64,000 nt of DNA from a virus, in the IMG/VR virus record IMGVR_UViG_3300027710_000025, positions 1-64,000 of that record; one strand, 5' to 3'. Below are positions 30,559 through 37,981 of this stretch, piece after piece. A program made the position numbers and the translations under genes. The notes beneath the pieces are model-generated. The model saw only the letters and a list, made by a program, of their open reading frames with translations, was not told the DNA's origin and made no database searches. The stretch's first letter is position 1. Each line of letters opens with the position of its first letter.

Positions 30559-31161
30559 ATGTCTAAACTACTAAACCTAGTAGCTACAACAGTAATAGGC
30601 CTGATGTTTTTATCAAGTAGCGTAGCGGCTGCAGACGATATTAGCACCAGCAAATTGGATCAGAAAGAACTTATGTGTCTAGCACGTAACATCTTTTATG
30701 AATCCGGCAGTGAATCAGAGAAGGGCAAAATTGCCGTTGGAATGGTTACACTAAACAGAACCGAGCATCCTGCGTTTCCCCGCACAGTATGCGAAGTAGT
30801 TAAACAGAAAACAGTTTTTGAAAAACCTAGACAGATTAAGACTATTCGAGAAGTCACTACTGGCTGGGGCATATGGAAGAAAACTGAACAACACACAGAA
30901 GTCCAAACGGTGGTAGACAAACGAGTTGTTTGCCAGTTTAGTTGGGTATGTGCAATTACTAAGCGTATCAAAGATACTGATCAACGATGGATTGAGAGTT
31001 TAGCAGTAGCACGTAGTTTACTCACAGGTGAATACGAGCATTATAAGCAGGAAATGGGCGACTGGCTATATTTTCATTCAACTTACGTAAATCCAAGATG
31101 GCATAACTTAAAGAGAGAAGCTAGAGTCGGAGGACATATCTTCTACGTTGAGAAACGATAA
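30559..31161 (+). CDS. Secreted SleB-type cell wall hydrolase, 200 aa
   Basis: N-terminal signal peptide (MSKLLNLVATTVIGLMFLSS, Ala-rich end near residue 25) targets the periplasm. The mature part matches the Hydrolase_2/SleB family: 'LARNIFYESGSESEKGKIAV' with the catalytic Glu, 'MVTLNRTEHPAFPRTVCEVV', 'CQFSW' and the final 'HIFYVEK'. It cleaves peptidoglycan glycan strands and is a likely lysis enzyme; being secreted, it may not need a holin. AAGGAGGG site and its own sigma-70 promoter. Confidence 0.88.
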   Translation: MSKLLNLVATTVIGLMFLSSSVAAADDISTSKLDQKELMCLARNIFYESGSESEKGKIAVGMVTLNRTEHPAFPRTVCEVVKQKTVFEKPRQIKTIREVTTGWGIWKKTEQHTEVQTVVDKRVVCQFSWVCAITKRIKDTDQRWIESLAVARSLLTGEYEHYKQEMGDWLYFHSTYVNPRWHNLKREARVGGHIFYVEKR

Positions 31162-31164
31162 ATA
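31157..31164 (+). promoter_or_regulatory. Late promoter, leaderless type
   Basis: GATAAATA, overlapping the preceding stop, then AGTTG and ATG at 31170. Confidence 0.7.
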
Positions 31165-31169
31165 AGTTG

Positions 31170-31394
31170 ATGCGAGCATTTGAATTTATAACTGAGAAAA
31201 CAGACCCTAAAGTGTGTCGTAGTCCTAAAAGACTAGGCAGGAGTGATCATAACTCTTGTGTTAGTCAGGGACTACGCCCACATCAAAGTAAAGGGAAAGG
31301 CCATACTGATGGCCACGGTAACTATCTAAAAGGCCGTAAAGCTAAGTCAGTGCAATACGGCGGTGCTGTAAAAGATTACGACGGTAAATCTTGA
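31170..31394 (+). CDS. Basic protein with capsid-targeting-like N-terminus, 74 aa
   Basis: Opens MRAFEFITEKTD, resembling the T4 internal-protein targeting peptide (MKTYQEFIxE), with I-T-E matching the gp21 prohead protease site (L/I-x-E). The remainder is strongly basic and Gly/His/Lys-rich (SKGKGHTDGHGNYLKGRKAK), as expected for a DNA-binding internal head protein. Likely packaged in the capsid; inference from motif and charge. Confidence 0.65.
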   Translation: MRAFEFITEKTDPKVCRSPKRLGRSDHNSCVSQGLRPHQSKGKGHTDGHGNYLKGRKAKSVQYGGAVKDYDGKS

Positions 31395-31639
31395 GCAGTT
31401 TCTTTTCTAATAAGCTCGGCTAGCACAGTTACTGCATCTCCGACTTTAGTGAACTTCAACAGTTCTCTATCTTTAACTTCAATTTTGTAAGTATCTTCGA
31501 TATTGATAACCATTTCAAAAATACTAAGACTGTCGACTCCTAAGTCTTTTTCCAATTCGACATGATCTTCTAATCTTGCTCGATCCATTAAAAAAGACTT
31601 GGCCATAATGTCTTTGATTTGTTCTTCTAAATTTTCCAT
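31376..31639 (-). CDS. acpP: Acyl carrier protein, 87 aa
   Basis: Four-helix ACP pattern with 'DLGVDSLSIFEMVINIEDTY': Ser37 of DSL is the 4'-phosphopantetheine site, followed by the acidic helix II that docks partner enzymes. The length is normal. Start at 31639 is preferred (MENLEEQIKDIMAKSF); it sits 1 base after the stop of the iron-sulfur carrier gene. Opposite strand to its neighbours; overlaps the 74-aa gene tail to tail by 19 bases. It may feed the desaturase at 49997 or subvert host lipid synthesis. Confidence 0.85.
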   Translation of the reverse strand: MENLEEQIKDIMAKSFLMDRARLEDHVELEKDLGVDSLSIFEMVINIEDTYKIEVKDRELLKFTKVGDAVTVLAELIRKETAQDLPS

Positions 31640-31640
31640 A

Positions 31641-31967
31641 TTATATCCTAAATGATTCTCCGCATCCACAACGATCTCGTTCGTTTGGATTTCTAAATTC
31701 AAATCCTTCGTTCAATCCGTTACGTACATAATCTACAGTCATATTCTGCATATACGGCAGATGCTGTTGACTGACTAATACTACAAAGTCTTTTTGAGCA
31801 AAGTTGATTACACCCACTTCGTGAACGTATTCGTCTACATATTCTAACACATATGCCAGTCCAGAGCAACCAGTTGTCTTTACACCAATTCGAATCCCGA
31901 CACCCTTGCCACGCTTTTTGAGCTGGGTTGTTACTTTGTTAATAGCCGGTTCTGTGAAGGTGATCAT
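31641..31967 (-). CDS. A-type iron-sulfur carrier (IscA/ErpA family), 108 aa
   Basis: Family pattern 'TGCSGLAYVLEYVDEY' with Cys34, and the C-terminal 'CGCGESF' with Cys100 and Cys102: all three cluster-binding cysteines are present. Such carriers deliver 4Fe-4S clusters. Three radical SAM enzymes are encoded upstream, so supplying their clusters is a reasonable role, though NrdA-linked or host enzymes are alternatives. Forms a two-gene unit with the ACP. Confidence 0.88.
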   Translation of the reverse strand: MITFTEPAINKVTTQLKKRGKGVGIRIGVKTTGCSGLAYVLEYVDEYVHEVGVINFAQKDFVVLVSQQHLPYMQNMTVDYVRNGLNEGFEFRNPNERDRCGCGESFRI

Positions 31968-31975
31968 GTTGTGTA

Positions 31976-31983
31976 CTTAAATA
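31976..31983 (+). promoter_or_regulatory. Late promoter
   Basis: CTTAAATA, 22 bases before the GTG at 32006. Confidence 0.5.
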
Positions 31984-32005
31984 AAACACTATTTACAGAT
32001 TACAA

Positions 32006-33172
32006 GTGTTCGACAAAAATATTGCAACTAAATTCGGGCATTGGTCAGTGGGCGACAACAACTTTAATGATAAGTTTGAAGCCGCTATCTTTGCATCAAA
32101 GAATAAACAAAAGCTCAACTTTGAATTTAATAATAACATTTGGGATCAGTTTGACCTCAGTATGTTGGGCAAACTTGATCTAAAGACTCTTTATAAATTA
32201 CGAGCACAACAGATACGGGACAAATATGATCGTGTGGTATTATATTTTTCCGGTGGCTCGGACAGTACAAATATACTCGATACATTTATAGACAACAATA
32301 TTAAATTAGATTGCATATATGTCAGATGGCCGTTTGAAGTATTAGATACTAGTCTACATCAAGCCAACACTCGAGATAAGTCTGCATTCAATTTTAACAG
32401 CGAATGGGACTTTGCAGTCAAGCCAAAGTTAGACTGGATAGCCAAACATAGACCAGATATAAAAATAGAATTAAAAAAGTTCTCGGGACTTACTGATCAT
32501 TTGAATTTTCAAGATAGGGGATTTGAAGGGATCAACAGCCATTATAGTCCAGTTAATATTATTAGAAAAACCACATACAGCGAGTTTGAAAGAGACAGTA
32601 TTGATAAAGGATTTACAGTTGCACAAGTATCTGGTATAGATAAACCTATGTTGCATCAGGACATTAACGGCAACGTTACTATGCGATTTGTAGATGACTT
32701 CTTTCACACTATGACAGCATCACCTTTTAATCCCTACGGTGTTGAATTCTTTTATTGGACAGTTGACATGCCCGAATTAGCTTATGAAATGGCCTATAGG
32801 GTGTTCCAATATTATCAAGTTAATCGAGATAAGCGACATGTAGTACCCGGAGTATTATATCAACAAATGAGCAAAGAAATTAAACATGCCTGTAGAGAAA
32901 TATTCTTTCAGGATGTAAAATTAATATGTTATCCTTCCTGGGACCCTAGCACATTTCAAACTGAAAAACCAAAGCACCCTTTTAGAATAGATAAAGACTT
33001 TTGGTTTTTTAAAAGTTCAGAATTTGAAAAGACTAAAACCGTATGGGATTATCATTATGCTTCAAGACTAAATGAAGTAACTGATTCACTTTGCGAGTTT
33101 GACCCTACAGGTAAAAAAACAGGTCTAATGACAACAACAACTAAATCTTTTAAATTAGGCAAATGGCAATGA
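32006..33172 (+). CDS. PP-loop ATP pyrophosphatase-like protein, 388 aa
   Basis: 'DRVVLYFSGGSDSTNILDTF' contains the SGGxDS PP-loop of N-type ATP pyrophosphatases (asparagine synthetase, TilS, QueC relatives), at about residues 82-90. No N-terminal amidotransferase domain. The long C-terminal part is unrecognised. It probably adenylates a carboxylate or carbonyl. The start is GTG without a clear Shine-Dalgarno. ATGA overlap with the Bug-family gene. Confidence 0.75.
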   Translation: MFDKNIATKFGHWSVGDNNFNDKFEAAIFASKNKQKLNFEFNNNIWDQFDLSMLGKLDLKTLYKLRAQQIRDKYDRVVLYFSGGSDSTNILDTFIDNNIKLDCIYVRWPFEVLDTSLHQANTRDKSAFNFNSEWDFAVKPKLDWIAKHRPDIKIELKKFSGLTDHLNFQDRGFEGINSHYSPVNIIRKTTYSEFERDSIDKGFTVAQVSGIDKPMLHQDINGNVTMRFVDDFFHTMTASPFNPYGVEFFYWTVDMPELAYEMAYRVFQYYQVNRDKRHVVPGVLYQQMSKEIKHACREIFFQDVKLICYPSWDPSTFQTEKPKHPFRIDKDFWFFKSSEFEKTKTVWDYHYASRLNEVTDSLCEFDPTGKKTGLMTTTTKSFKLGKWQ

Positions 33173-33951
33173 AACAATTTTTATTATTATGTATTTTTAT
33201 GTTCTGTAATTCAGTAATGGCACAGTGGCAACCTGCCAGCACTGTTAAAGTTATTGTGCCTTTCCCTCCGGGTGGGGGTGTAGATGCTACCTATAGAAAA
33301 ATAGAAAAGTATGCACAGCAACAGGGTGTTAATATGATCCCTGAATACCATCCCGGTGCAGAGGGTGTAGTAGGAATGAACGCAGCCGCAACTCAGTCAA
33401 AAGATGGCAACGTATTAATAATTACCACTACCGAAGTTGCCGCATCCAAAGACAGCACTGCTAAAAGGTTTAATTCTCTAACTGACTTTGAATATATTAC
33501 AGGAATAAGATCCAGTATATTTTATCTAGTATCAAACTCTAGTGATAAACATATATTCGGTTTTAATGCACCTACACAAAAAGAATTAATACTGCAATAT
33601 ATAGAAGAAAATAAAATTAAGGATTATCTATTGGTACCCTATAAAAGTGCAGGACAAATGACAGTGGATATCATTAACGGAAGCATTTCTAGAATCATAG
33701 TTCCCGGAGTAATTATTAATCAGCAGGTAGAATCTGATAAAGTTAAATTACTTAAAAAGATAATCGGACCTGGGGAGTTTATAGTTATCGCACCTAGTGG
33801 AATAAACAGTGAATCAAAAAAGTACTGGGATAATTTTTTCAAGGGATATTTAAACAGTGAACAGGCAAGGAAAGATGCAGAAGCTGACCTAACCATTCTT
33901 AGAACATTTAGCTCTGATCGAATTAAAAATAATGTAGCAAAACAATTATGA
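33169..33951 (+). CDS. Bug/TctC-family periplasmic solute-binding protein, 260 aa
   Basis: Signal peptide MKQFLLLCIFMFCNSVMAQ (cleavage near residue 19), then the family hallmark 'VKVIVPFPPGGGVDATYRKI' and 'YHPGAEGVVGMNAAA' (typical: RPGAGGxxGAxxVA). These proteins bind carboxylates in the periplasm, for tripartite tricarboxylate transporters or signalling, and are hugely expanded in Burkholderiales. The phage copy is somewhat shorter than the usual 300-330 residues. No transporter subunits are nearby. Acquired from a host is the simplest origin. Confidence 0.85.
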   Translation: MKQFLLLCIFMFCNSVMAQWQPASTVKVIVPFPPGGGVDATYRKIEKYAQQQGVNMIPEYHPGAEGVVGMNAAATQSKDGNVLIITTTEVAASKDSTAKRFNSLTDFEYITGIRSSIFYLVSNSSDKHIFGFNAPTQKELILQYIEENKIKDYLLVPYKSAGQMTVDIINGSISRIIVPGVIINQQVESDKVKLLKKIIGPGEFIVIAPSGINSESKKYWDNFFKGYLNSEQARKDAEADLTILRTFSSDRIKNNVAKQL

Positions 33952-34193
33952 AATATATTGCACTCAAACACAAAACTGTAAATTTACCAGCCAAAGGGCA
34001 ATTTGAAATTGATGCCGAGAGCGACAGCATCATTTTAGTACCAGAAGAGGGTAGTAAGATTTACTTACATTGGAAAACAGATACAGGTAAGTTAGCGGCC
34101 ACTTACACAATGACCTTTCCAACCAAAATTGAGGGCAAGGTCACAATGATCAACGCATTAGACAAGCCTACTACAGTTAAAACTATTTGGTAA
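33948..34193 (+). CDS. Small beta-rich protein, 81 aa
   Basis: MKYIALKHKTVNLPAKGQFE and onward: beta-strand periodicity, no signal peptide, no recognised family. Coupled by ATGA to the Bug-family gene. Confidence 0.7.
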   Translation: MKYIALKHKTVNLPAKGQFEIDAESDSIILVPEEGSKIYLHWKTDTGKLAATYTMTFPTKIEGKVTMINALDKPTTVKTIW

Positions 34194-34201
34194 AATCATA
34201 C

Positions 34202-34230
34202 TTGACAAACATACAAAATGGCTGTATAAT
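34202..34230 (+). promoter_or_regulatory. Consensus sigma-70 promoter of the ligase/IF-1 unit
   Basis: TTGACA (34202-34207), 17-bp spacer, TATAAT (34225-34230). Leader of about 25 bases before the ATG at 34261. Confidence 0.92.
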
Positions 34231-34260
34231 TAACACATTAAACAGCACAGAAAGCCGTTA

Positions 34261-34587
34261 ATGGAAGCACTTAAAGAAGTCACAGATTGGGGTTCGAGCA
34301 CTGCCTGCAACCACACATACCTGCTTGACGGCACTAATCTAGTTGCCTACATCAAATATGGTGACCGAGCACCTTTCTACTTTAAGAATCCAATCAAAGG
34401 ATTCGACAAGCGTGGCCGCAAGTTTGAAGCAGTTAAACCTAATCCATTTACTGTAAAGAAACAGTCCAATACAATTGCTGTGCAAGGCAGCAAAGGTCAA
34501 ACCTATTATGTAGATCCAGAAGCAAAGACATGTACTTGCTCTGGCTTTCAATTCCGTGCAAAATGTAAACATTTGGAGACAGTATGA
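34261..34587 (+). CDS. SWIM-type zinc finger protein, 108 aa
   Basis: C-terminal 'CTCSGFQFRAKCKHLE' is a CxC...CxH SWIM zinc site (about residues 90-105). The N-terminal part has 'CNHTYLLDGTNLVAYIKYGD'. SWIM domains bind DNA or proteins and often accompany repair enzymes; here it is coupled (ATGA) to DNA ligase and may assist it. Confidence 0.8.
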   Translation: MEALKEVTDWGSSTACNHTYLLDGTNLVAYIKYGDRAPFYFKNPIKGFDKRGRKFEAVKPNPFTVKKQSNTIAVQGSKGQTYYVDPEAKTCTCSGFQFRAKCKHLETV

Positions 34588-35876
34588 GTAATTGCGATCG
34601 AGTAATCCGTAGCTTAGAAGAACATCCAAGCCGCCTAAACAAAGAAGCAATCATTGAAGCTGAACGAGGTAACACTGAACTGCTTGAAGGCTTCCAATTG
34701 GCCTTAAGTCCATTTATCACCTTTGGTGTTAAGAAGGTACCTAGCCACAGTGGTCCAGATGGACAAGGCTTACCGTGGGTAGCTTTTAAAGAGCTGTGCG
34801 AATTGTTACGCACACGACAACTTACCGGCGATGACGCACGTTCTGCAATTGAACTAGCATTAAGTGCAAGCACACAGACACAATGGAATGATTGGTATCG
34901 TCGTATCCTTATTAAGGATCTTCGTTGTGGAGTCAGTGAAAAGACCATTAACAAAGTTGTTAAGAATGCCGTGCCACTGTTTGAGTGCATGTTGGCACAC
35001 GATGGTGCCAATCACGAAAGCAAAGTCTCCGGCAAGAAATTGCTAGAGCCAAAGTTAGATGGTGTTCGTGTACTGACTATTGTAGACTGTGAAGCTCGTA
35101 CAGTTGTGCAATACAGCCGCAATGGTAAAGAATTAGTTAACTTTCCGCACATCACTGAAGGACTGCTAGCACACATTGACGACTTTGATCGTAGCTTTGT
35201 GTTGGACGGTGAGATCATCAGCACTAGTTTTCAAGCATTGATGAAGCAGGTACATCGTAAGAGTGATGCCGATGCCAGCGATGCTGTGTTGATGTTGTTT
35301 GACATGCTGCCTCTTAGCGAATTCAAAGCAGGAAAGAGTACACTTGGACAGAAGCGTAGGACTGCTTTCTTAAAACAGTTCAAAGCTACATTTGACAAAG
35401 TTGGCAACGTTGGTCTTGTTCCGCAAGTTGAAGTAGACTTAGATACTGCAATAGGCGAAATGCAGTTTGTTGCCTTTAATAAAGAAGCACTTAAGAACAA
35501 CTACGAAGGCATTATGATTAAAGATCTTGATGCCAAATATGTATGCAAACGTCATGTAGCTTGGCTCAAACAAAAACCATTTATCGAAGTATCCCTGGAG
35601 GTTACAAATGTTGAAGAAGGTACTGGCCGCAATGAAGGTCGACTGGGAGCGTTGGTCTGTTCCGGTATTGACGACGGAAAGACGATTGTCGTCAATGTTG
35701 GTAGTGGCTTTAGCGATAGTGATCGAATTGAGTTTTGGGCTGATCGTGATAGCGTCATTGGTCAAATTGTAGAAGTTCGAGCAGATGCTATTACACAAAA
35801 TCAAGACGGCACATACAGTTTGCGGTTCCCTCGCTTCCTGCGATTCCGTGGATTTAAAGCAGGAGAAAAGATTTGA
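34584..35876 (+). CDS. ATP-dependent DNA ligase, 430 aa
   Basis: Motif I 'LLEPKLDGVRVL' with Lys157 as the adenylated residue. N-terminal DNA-binding part contains 'RRILIKDLRCGVSEKTIN', typical of phage ligases. Later 'FVLDGEIIS' (motif III), 'YEGIMIKDLDAKY' (motif IV) and 'WLKQKPFIEVSLEV' (motif V) are in order, then an OB-fold end. It seals nicks in replication and repair, like T4 gp30. Confidence 0.93.
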   Translation: MSNCDRVIRSLEEHPSRLNKEAIIEAERGNTELLEGFQLALSPFITFGVKKVPSHSGPDGQGLPWVAFKELCELLRTRQLTGDDARSAIELALSASTQTQWNDWYRRILIKDLRCGVSEKTINKVVKNAVPLFECMLAHDGANHESKVSGKKLLEPKLDGVRVLTIVDCEARTVVQYSRNGKELVNFPHITEGLLAHIDDFDRSFVLDGEIISTSFQALMKQVHRKSDADASDAVLMLFDMLPLSEFKAGKSTLGQKRRTAFLKQFKATFDKVGNVGLVPQVEVDLDTAIGEMQFVAFNKEALKNNYEGIMIKDLDAKYVCKRHVAWLKQKPFIEVSLEVTNVEEGTGRNEGRLGALVCSGIDDGKTIVVNVGSGFSDSDRIEFWADRDSVIGQIVEVRADAITQNQDGTYSLRFPRFLRFRGFKAGEKI

Positions 35877-36121
35877 CTCTGCCAGACGAACGCTATCGGG
35901 CAGTAGTTCAGACTCAACGATTCCTATTAAGGTTGTTGACTACTCCTAGAATTCCTAAGGCTGTCAAAGATGAGGCTCGATGGTGTTTGCGGCATTACCC
36001 TAGCGAATATGATATGAAACAGGCGGCCGAAAATTGCCCCAGTGTATTTCAGGAACGGATGGAGCCATTGTACCGTATGGTTAAACAGTACGATCAAGAT
36101 AAGGAAAATACAGATGATTAA
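35873..36121 (+). CDS. BPSL0761-like protein, 82 aa
   Basis: 'MTLPDERYRAVVQTQRFLLR' and 'ARWCLRHYPSEYDMKQAAE' recall the BPSL0761 family of small helical proteins found mainly in beta- and gammaproteobacteria; function unknown. The start is TTG, overlapping the ligase stop (TTGA) with AGGAG 7 bases upstream, which decides it. Confidence 0.75.
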   Translation: MTLPDERYRAVVQTQRFLLRLLTTPRIPKAVKDEARWCLRHYPSEYDMKQAAENCPSVFQERMEPLYRMVKQYDQDKENTDD

Positions 36122-36302
36122 AGATGGAAGTAAGTGGGGTGATGGAATCGACAAGGTGTTCATTGTGCTTCATAGCGTAGAACAAAATGGACACACGTGG
36201 ATCCACTATCGTTCCGAAAAAGTTGACGAAACAGGCACTCCAAAAGAATATAGCTGTTATCAAGAAAGTTTTCTAAGCCGCTTTAGGCCTTTACCAGAAT
36301 GA
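36114..36302 (+). CDS. Small protein, 62 aa
   Basis: MIKDGSKWGDGIDKVFIVLH and a beta-rich 'WIHYRSEKVDETGTPKEYSC' segment; no recognised family. Overlaps the preceding gene by 8 bases and the next by 4, with AAGGAAA upstream. Confidence 0.7.
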   Translation: MIKDGSKWGDGIDKVFIVLHSVEQNGHTWIHYRSEKVDETGTPKEYSCYQESFLSRFRPLPE

Positions 36303-36523
36303 CCTATCACTCGTATAAACATGATGTTAAAACAATTAGGCCCGGAGATCCTTTGTGGCATATAAAATCCAAATTAGTTATTACGCCCAGAGCTGGATTC
36401 GAAATATCCGAGAAGTGCCCGGCAGAGTACAGGGCTATTTTGAACACCTGTATGTCAAACGGTTGGTTAAAACCCGTGGCGTACTTAAAAGGATCAGAAG
36501 CAACAATGGAGTACCTAAAATGA
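36299..36523 (+). CDS. Small protein, 74 aa
   Basis: MTYHSYKHDVKTIRPGDPLW; basic, mixed alpha/beta. No family recognised. Coupled by ATGA on both sides in the ligase unit. Confidence 0.7.
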   Translation: MTYHSYKHDVKTIRPGDPLWHIKSKLVITPRAGFEISEKCPAEYRAILNTCMSNGWLKPVAYLKGSEATMEYLK

Positions 36524-36765
36524 TAGAAAAAGCAGCAGTCAAAGATCTATTCTATGGCGGAGTTATGGAAATTTTAAGTAATCGACATTACTACTATCAC
36601 AGCAGTATTGGATCTGAATACAGCCATTTTACTGATGTAGGCAAAGAAGCTATGGAAGTTTATTTGAACAATATGGCAGGGCTTATGTTCAAGGCCGAGG
36701 AAGCTAGCTTAAATAAGCGAGCTAAAGATCTAGTGATCAACGGCCTAAAAGGAGAGAAAGTTTAA
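36520..36765 (+). CDS. Small protein, 81 aa
   Basis: [20 protein letters not shown] onward; helical with Tyr/His-rich '[17 protein letters not shown]'. No recognised family. The start at 36520 is preferred over a longer reading because it overlaps the preceding stop as ATGA. Confidence 0.72.
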   Translation: MIEKAAVKDLFYGGVMEILSNRHYYYHSSIGSEYSHFTDVGKEAMEVYLNNMAGLMFKAEEASLNKRAKDLVINGLKGEKV

Positions 36766-36767
36766 TC

Positions 36768-36986
36768 GTGGCAAAAGAAGACCAAATTAGCATGATGGGC
36801 AAAGTAGAAGAAGTTCTGCCCAATGCTATGTTTAGAATTAAGTTAGAAAACGACCATACGGTCCTTGGACACATCTCGGGCAAGATGCGTCAACACAAAA
36901 TCCAAATCCTACTTGGTGACACAGTTAGAGTCGAAATGAGCCCATATGACTTAACTCGTGCTCGTATTGCATATCGAGAGCGATAA
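36768..36986 (+). CDS. infA: Translation initiation factor IF-1
   Basis: 72 residues, the exact size of bacterial IF-1, aligning without gaps to the E. coli protein as I remember it. Identical landmarks include MAKED at the start, 'LPN.MFR..LEN.H', 'HISGKMR' and 'PYDL..ARI.YR.R' at the end. IF-1 is an OB-fold protein that occupies the ribosomal A site during initiation. GTG start with AAAAGGAGAG upstream, two bases after the preceding stop. Last gene of the sigma-70 ligase unit, directly before a terminator. Phage copies are rare. Confidence 0.95.
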   Translation: MAKEDQISMMGKVEEVLPNAMFRIKLENDHTVLGHISGKMRQHKIQILLGDTVRVEMSPYDLTRARIAYRER

Positions 36987-37010
36987 TGCAGTCTTAAAAC
37001 ACAGCCAATA

Positions 37011-37034
37011 AAAAAGGCCCCGGAGGGCCTTTTT
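37011..37034. terminator. Bidirectional terminator
   Basis: AAAAAGGCCC-CGGA-GGGCCTTTTT. Ends the IF-1 unit on the plus strand and the HNH gene on the minus strand, whose stop overlaps it. Confidence 0.9.
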
Positions 37035-37554
37035 ATTCTTGTATACCTAAGTATATCTTCCAGTCGTCGTGCTTGACGTCGAATGGCATTTTCCTACGGC
37101 GGTCCACAAGTTCCCAGTAAGTGGGCTTGTGAGGCTTATGCTTGGGCACAATCTTCTTGTTGTTACCTTTGTTAGCATTGCAAGTACCACAGGCACAGAC
37201 TGTATTTTCAAACGTAGTCTTACCACCGTGCGAAGTTGGCAACACGTGGTCCAAAGTAGCTGTTCGCTTGTTCACTTCTGTTCCACAATATTGGCAAGAA
37301 TAGCCGTCACGCAAGAACACGTTCTGCTTGGAATAGCGAATAGTGCTCTTAGGTTTCATATACTCAGTCAGCATTAGTACCGAGGGAACTTTAGTTTCCC
37401 AATTTGCAGAGTGAACAACCCAATCGTCATACCAGCTCAATACAACGGCCTTTTCCAAAACCATGTATCGAATCGCATCTTGCCAGTTGATAATGCTAAC
37501 TGGCAATAGGCAGACTGGCTGTGCGTCAGAGTTTAAAAGTAGTACATCGCTCAT
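37033..37554 (-). CDS. HNH endonuclease, 173 aa
   Basis: 'CQYCGTEVNKRTATLDHVLP' with 'TSHGGKTTFENTVCACGTCN' gives the HNH core: first CxxC, the DH catalytic pair, Asn, second CxxC, then 'NKGN'. N-terminal 60 residues (MSDVLLLNSDAQPVCLLPVS) are typical of a T4-like and cyanobacterial HNH family. Late motif 6 bases upstream of the ATG. It may be involved in packaging, host DNA attack or homing; which is not clear. Confidence 0.88.
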   Translation of the reverse strand: MSDVLLLNSDAQPVCLLPVSIINWQDAIRYMVLEKAVVLSWYDDWVVHSANWETKVPSVLMLTEYMKPKSTIRYSKQNVFLRDGYSCQYCGTEVNKRTATLDHVLPTSHGGKTTFENTVCACGTCNANKGNNKKIVPKHKPHKPTYWELVDRRRKMPFDVKHDDWKIYLGIQE

Positions 37555-37560
37555 AATGAG

Positions 37561-37568
37561 TATTTATT
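37561..37568 (-). promoter_or_regulatory. Late promoter, near-leaderless type
   Basis: AATAAATA, then CTCATT, then ATG at 37554. Confidence 0.65.
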
Positions 37569-37616
37569 GTGGTTTACATAGCATATATTATAACATTGAT
37601 TGGTAAAAAATGCAAC

Positions 37617-37904
37617 CTATATCTTGCTGACATTTATGTCGCTATCCGCTGACAGTTTCCAAATTTGTCTACGCTCCACACCTCTCTTTTGTGCAAACTG
37701 TTTTGGATTGCAATTTGAACAGACATGGTAATAGTCATTGCTAGTTCTTTTCTTACTCATCTTTCCTTGATCTCTTTCAAACAAGGACTGGCAGTTGTCG
37801 CATTGAATTACTAATATTGTTTTTGTTCTAGTATATGCATGTGACTTATTATGCTTACTGGGCCTAGTATATTCTGTGGAAATTTTTTTAGTTTGTATCA
37901 GCAT
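37617..37904 (-). CDS. Zinc-ribbon protein, 95 aa
   Basis: 'CDNCQSLFERDQ' and 'HVCSNCNPKQFAQKRGVERR' form a two-CxxC zinc ribbon (about residues 35-66) resembling the zinc-finger part of phage homing endonucleases. No catalytic domain is present, so it is either a DNA-binding remnant or a small independent protein. Late motif 4 bases before the ATG. Confidence 0.68.
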   Translation of the reverse strand: MLIQTKKISTEYTRPSKHNKSHAYTRTKTILVIQCDNCQSLFERDQGKMSKKRTSNDYYHVCSNCNPKQFAQKRGVERRQIWKLSADSDINVSKI

Positions 37905-37908
37905 TGAA

Positions 37909-37916
37909 TATTTACA
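37909..37916 (-). promoter_or_regulatory. Late promoter, near-leaderless type
   Basis: TGTAAATA, then TTCA, then ATG at 37904. Confidence 0.5.
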
Positions 37917-37936
37917 TTTGGATTATAAAAATCCAA

Positions 37937-37944
37937 ACTAAATA
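37937..37944 (+). promoter_or_regulatory. Late promoter
   Basis: ACTAAATA upstream of the collagen-like fibre gene at 37982. Confidence 0.55.
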
Positions 37945-37981
37945 CCAGTATAACTAGCTAAGACGCTAACCTGGACAAAAA

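Noticed and set aside
34339-35804. Several minus-strand open frames opposite the SWIM and ligase genes
   Set aside because: Antisense to genes with full catalytic motifs; Ser/Leu-rich shadow composition.
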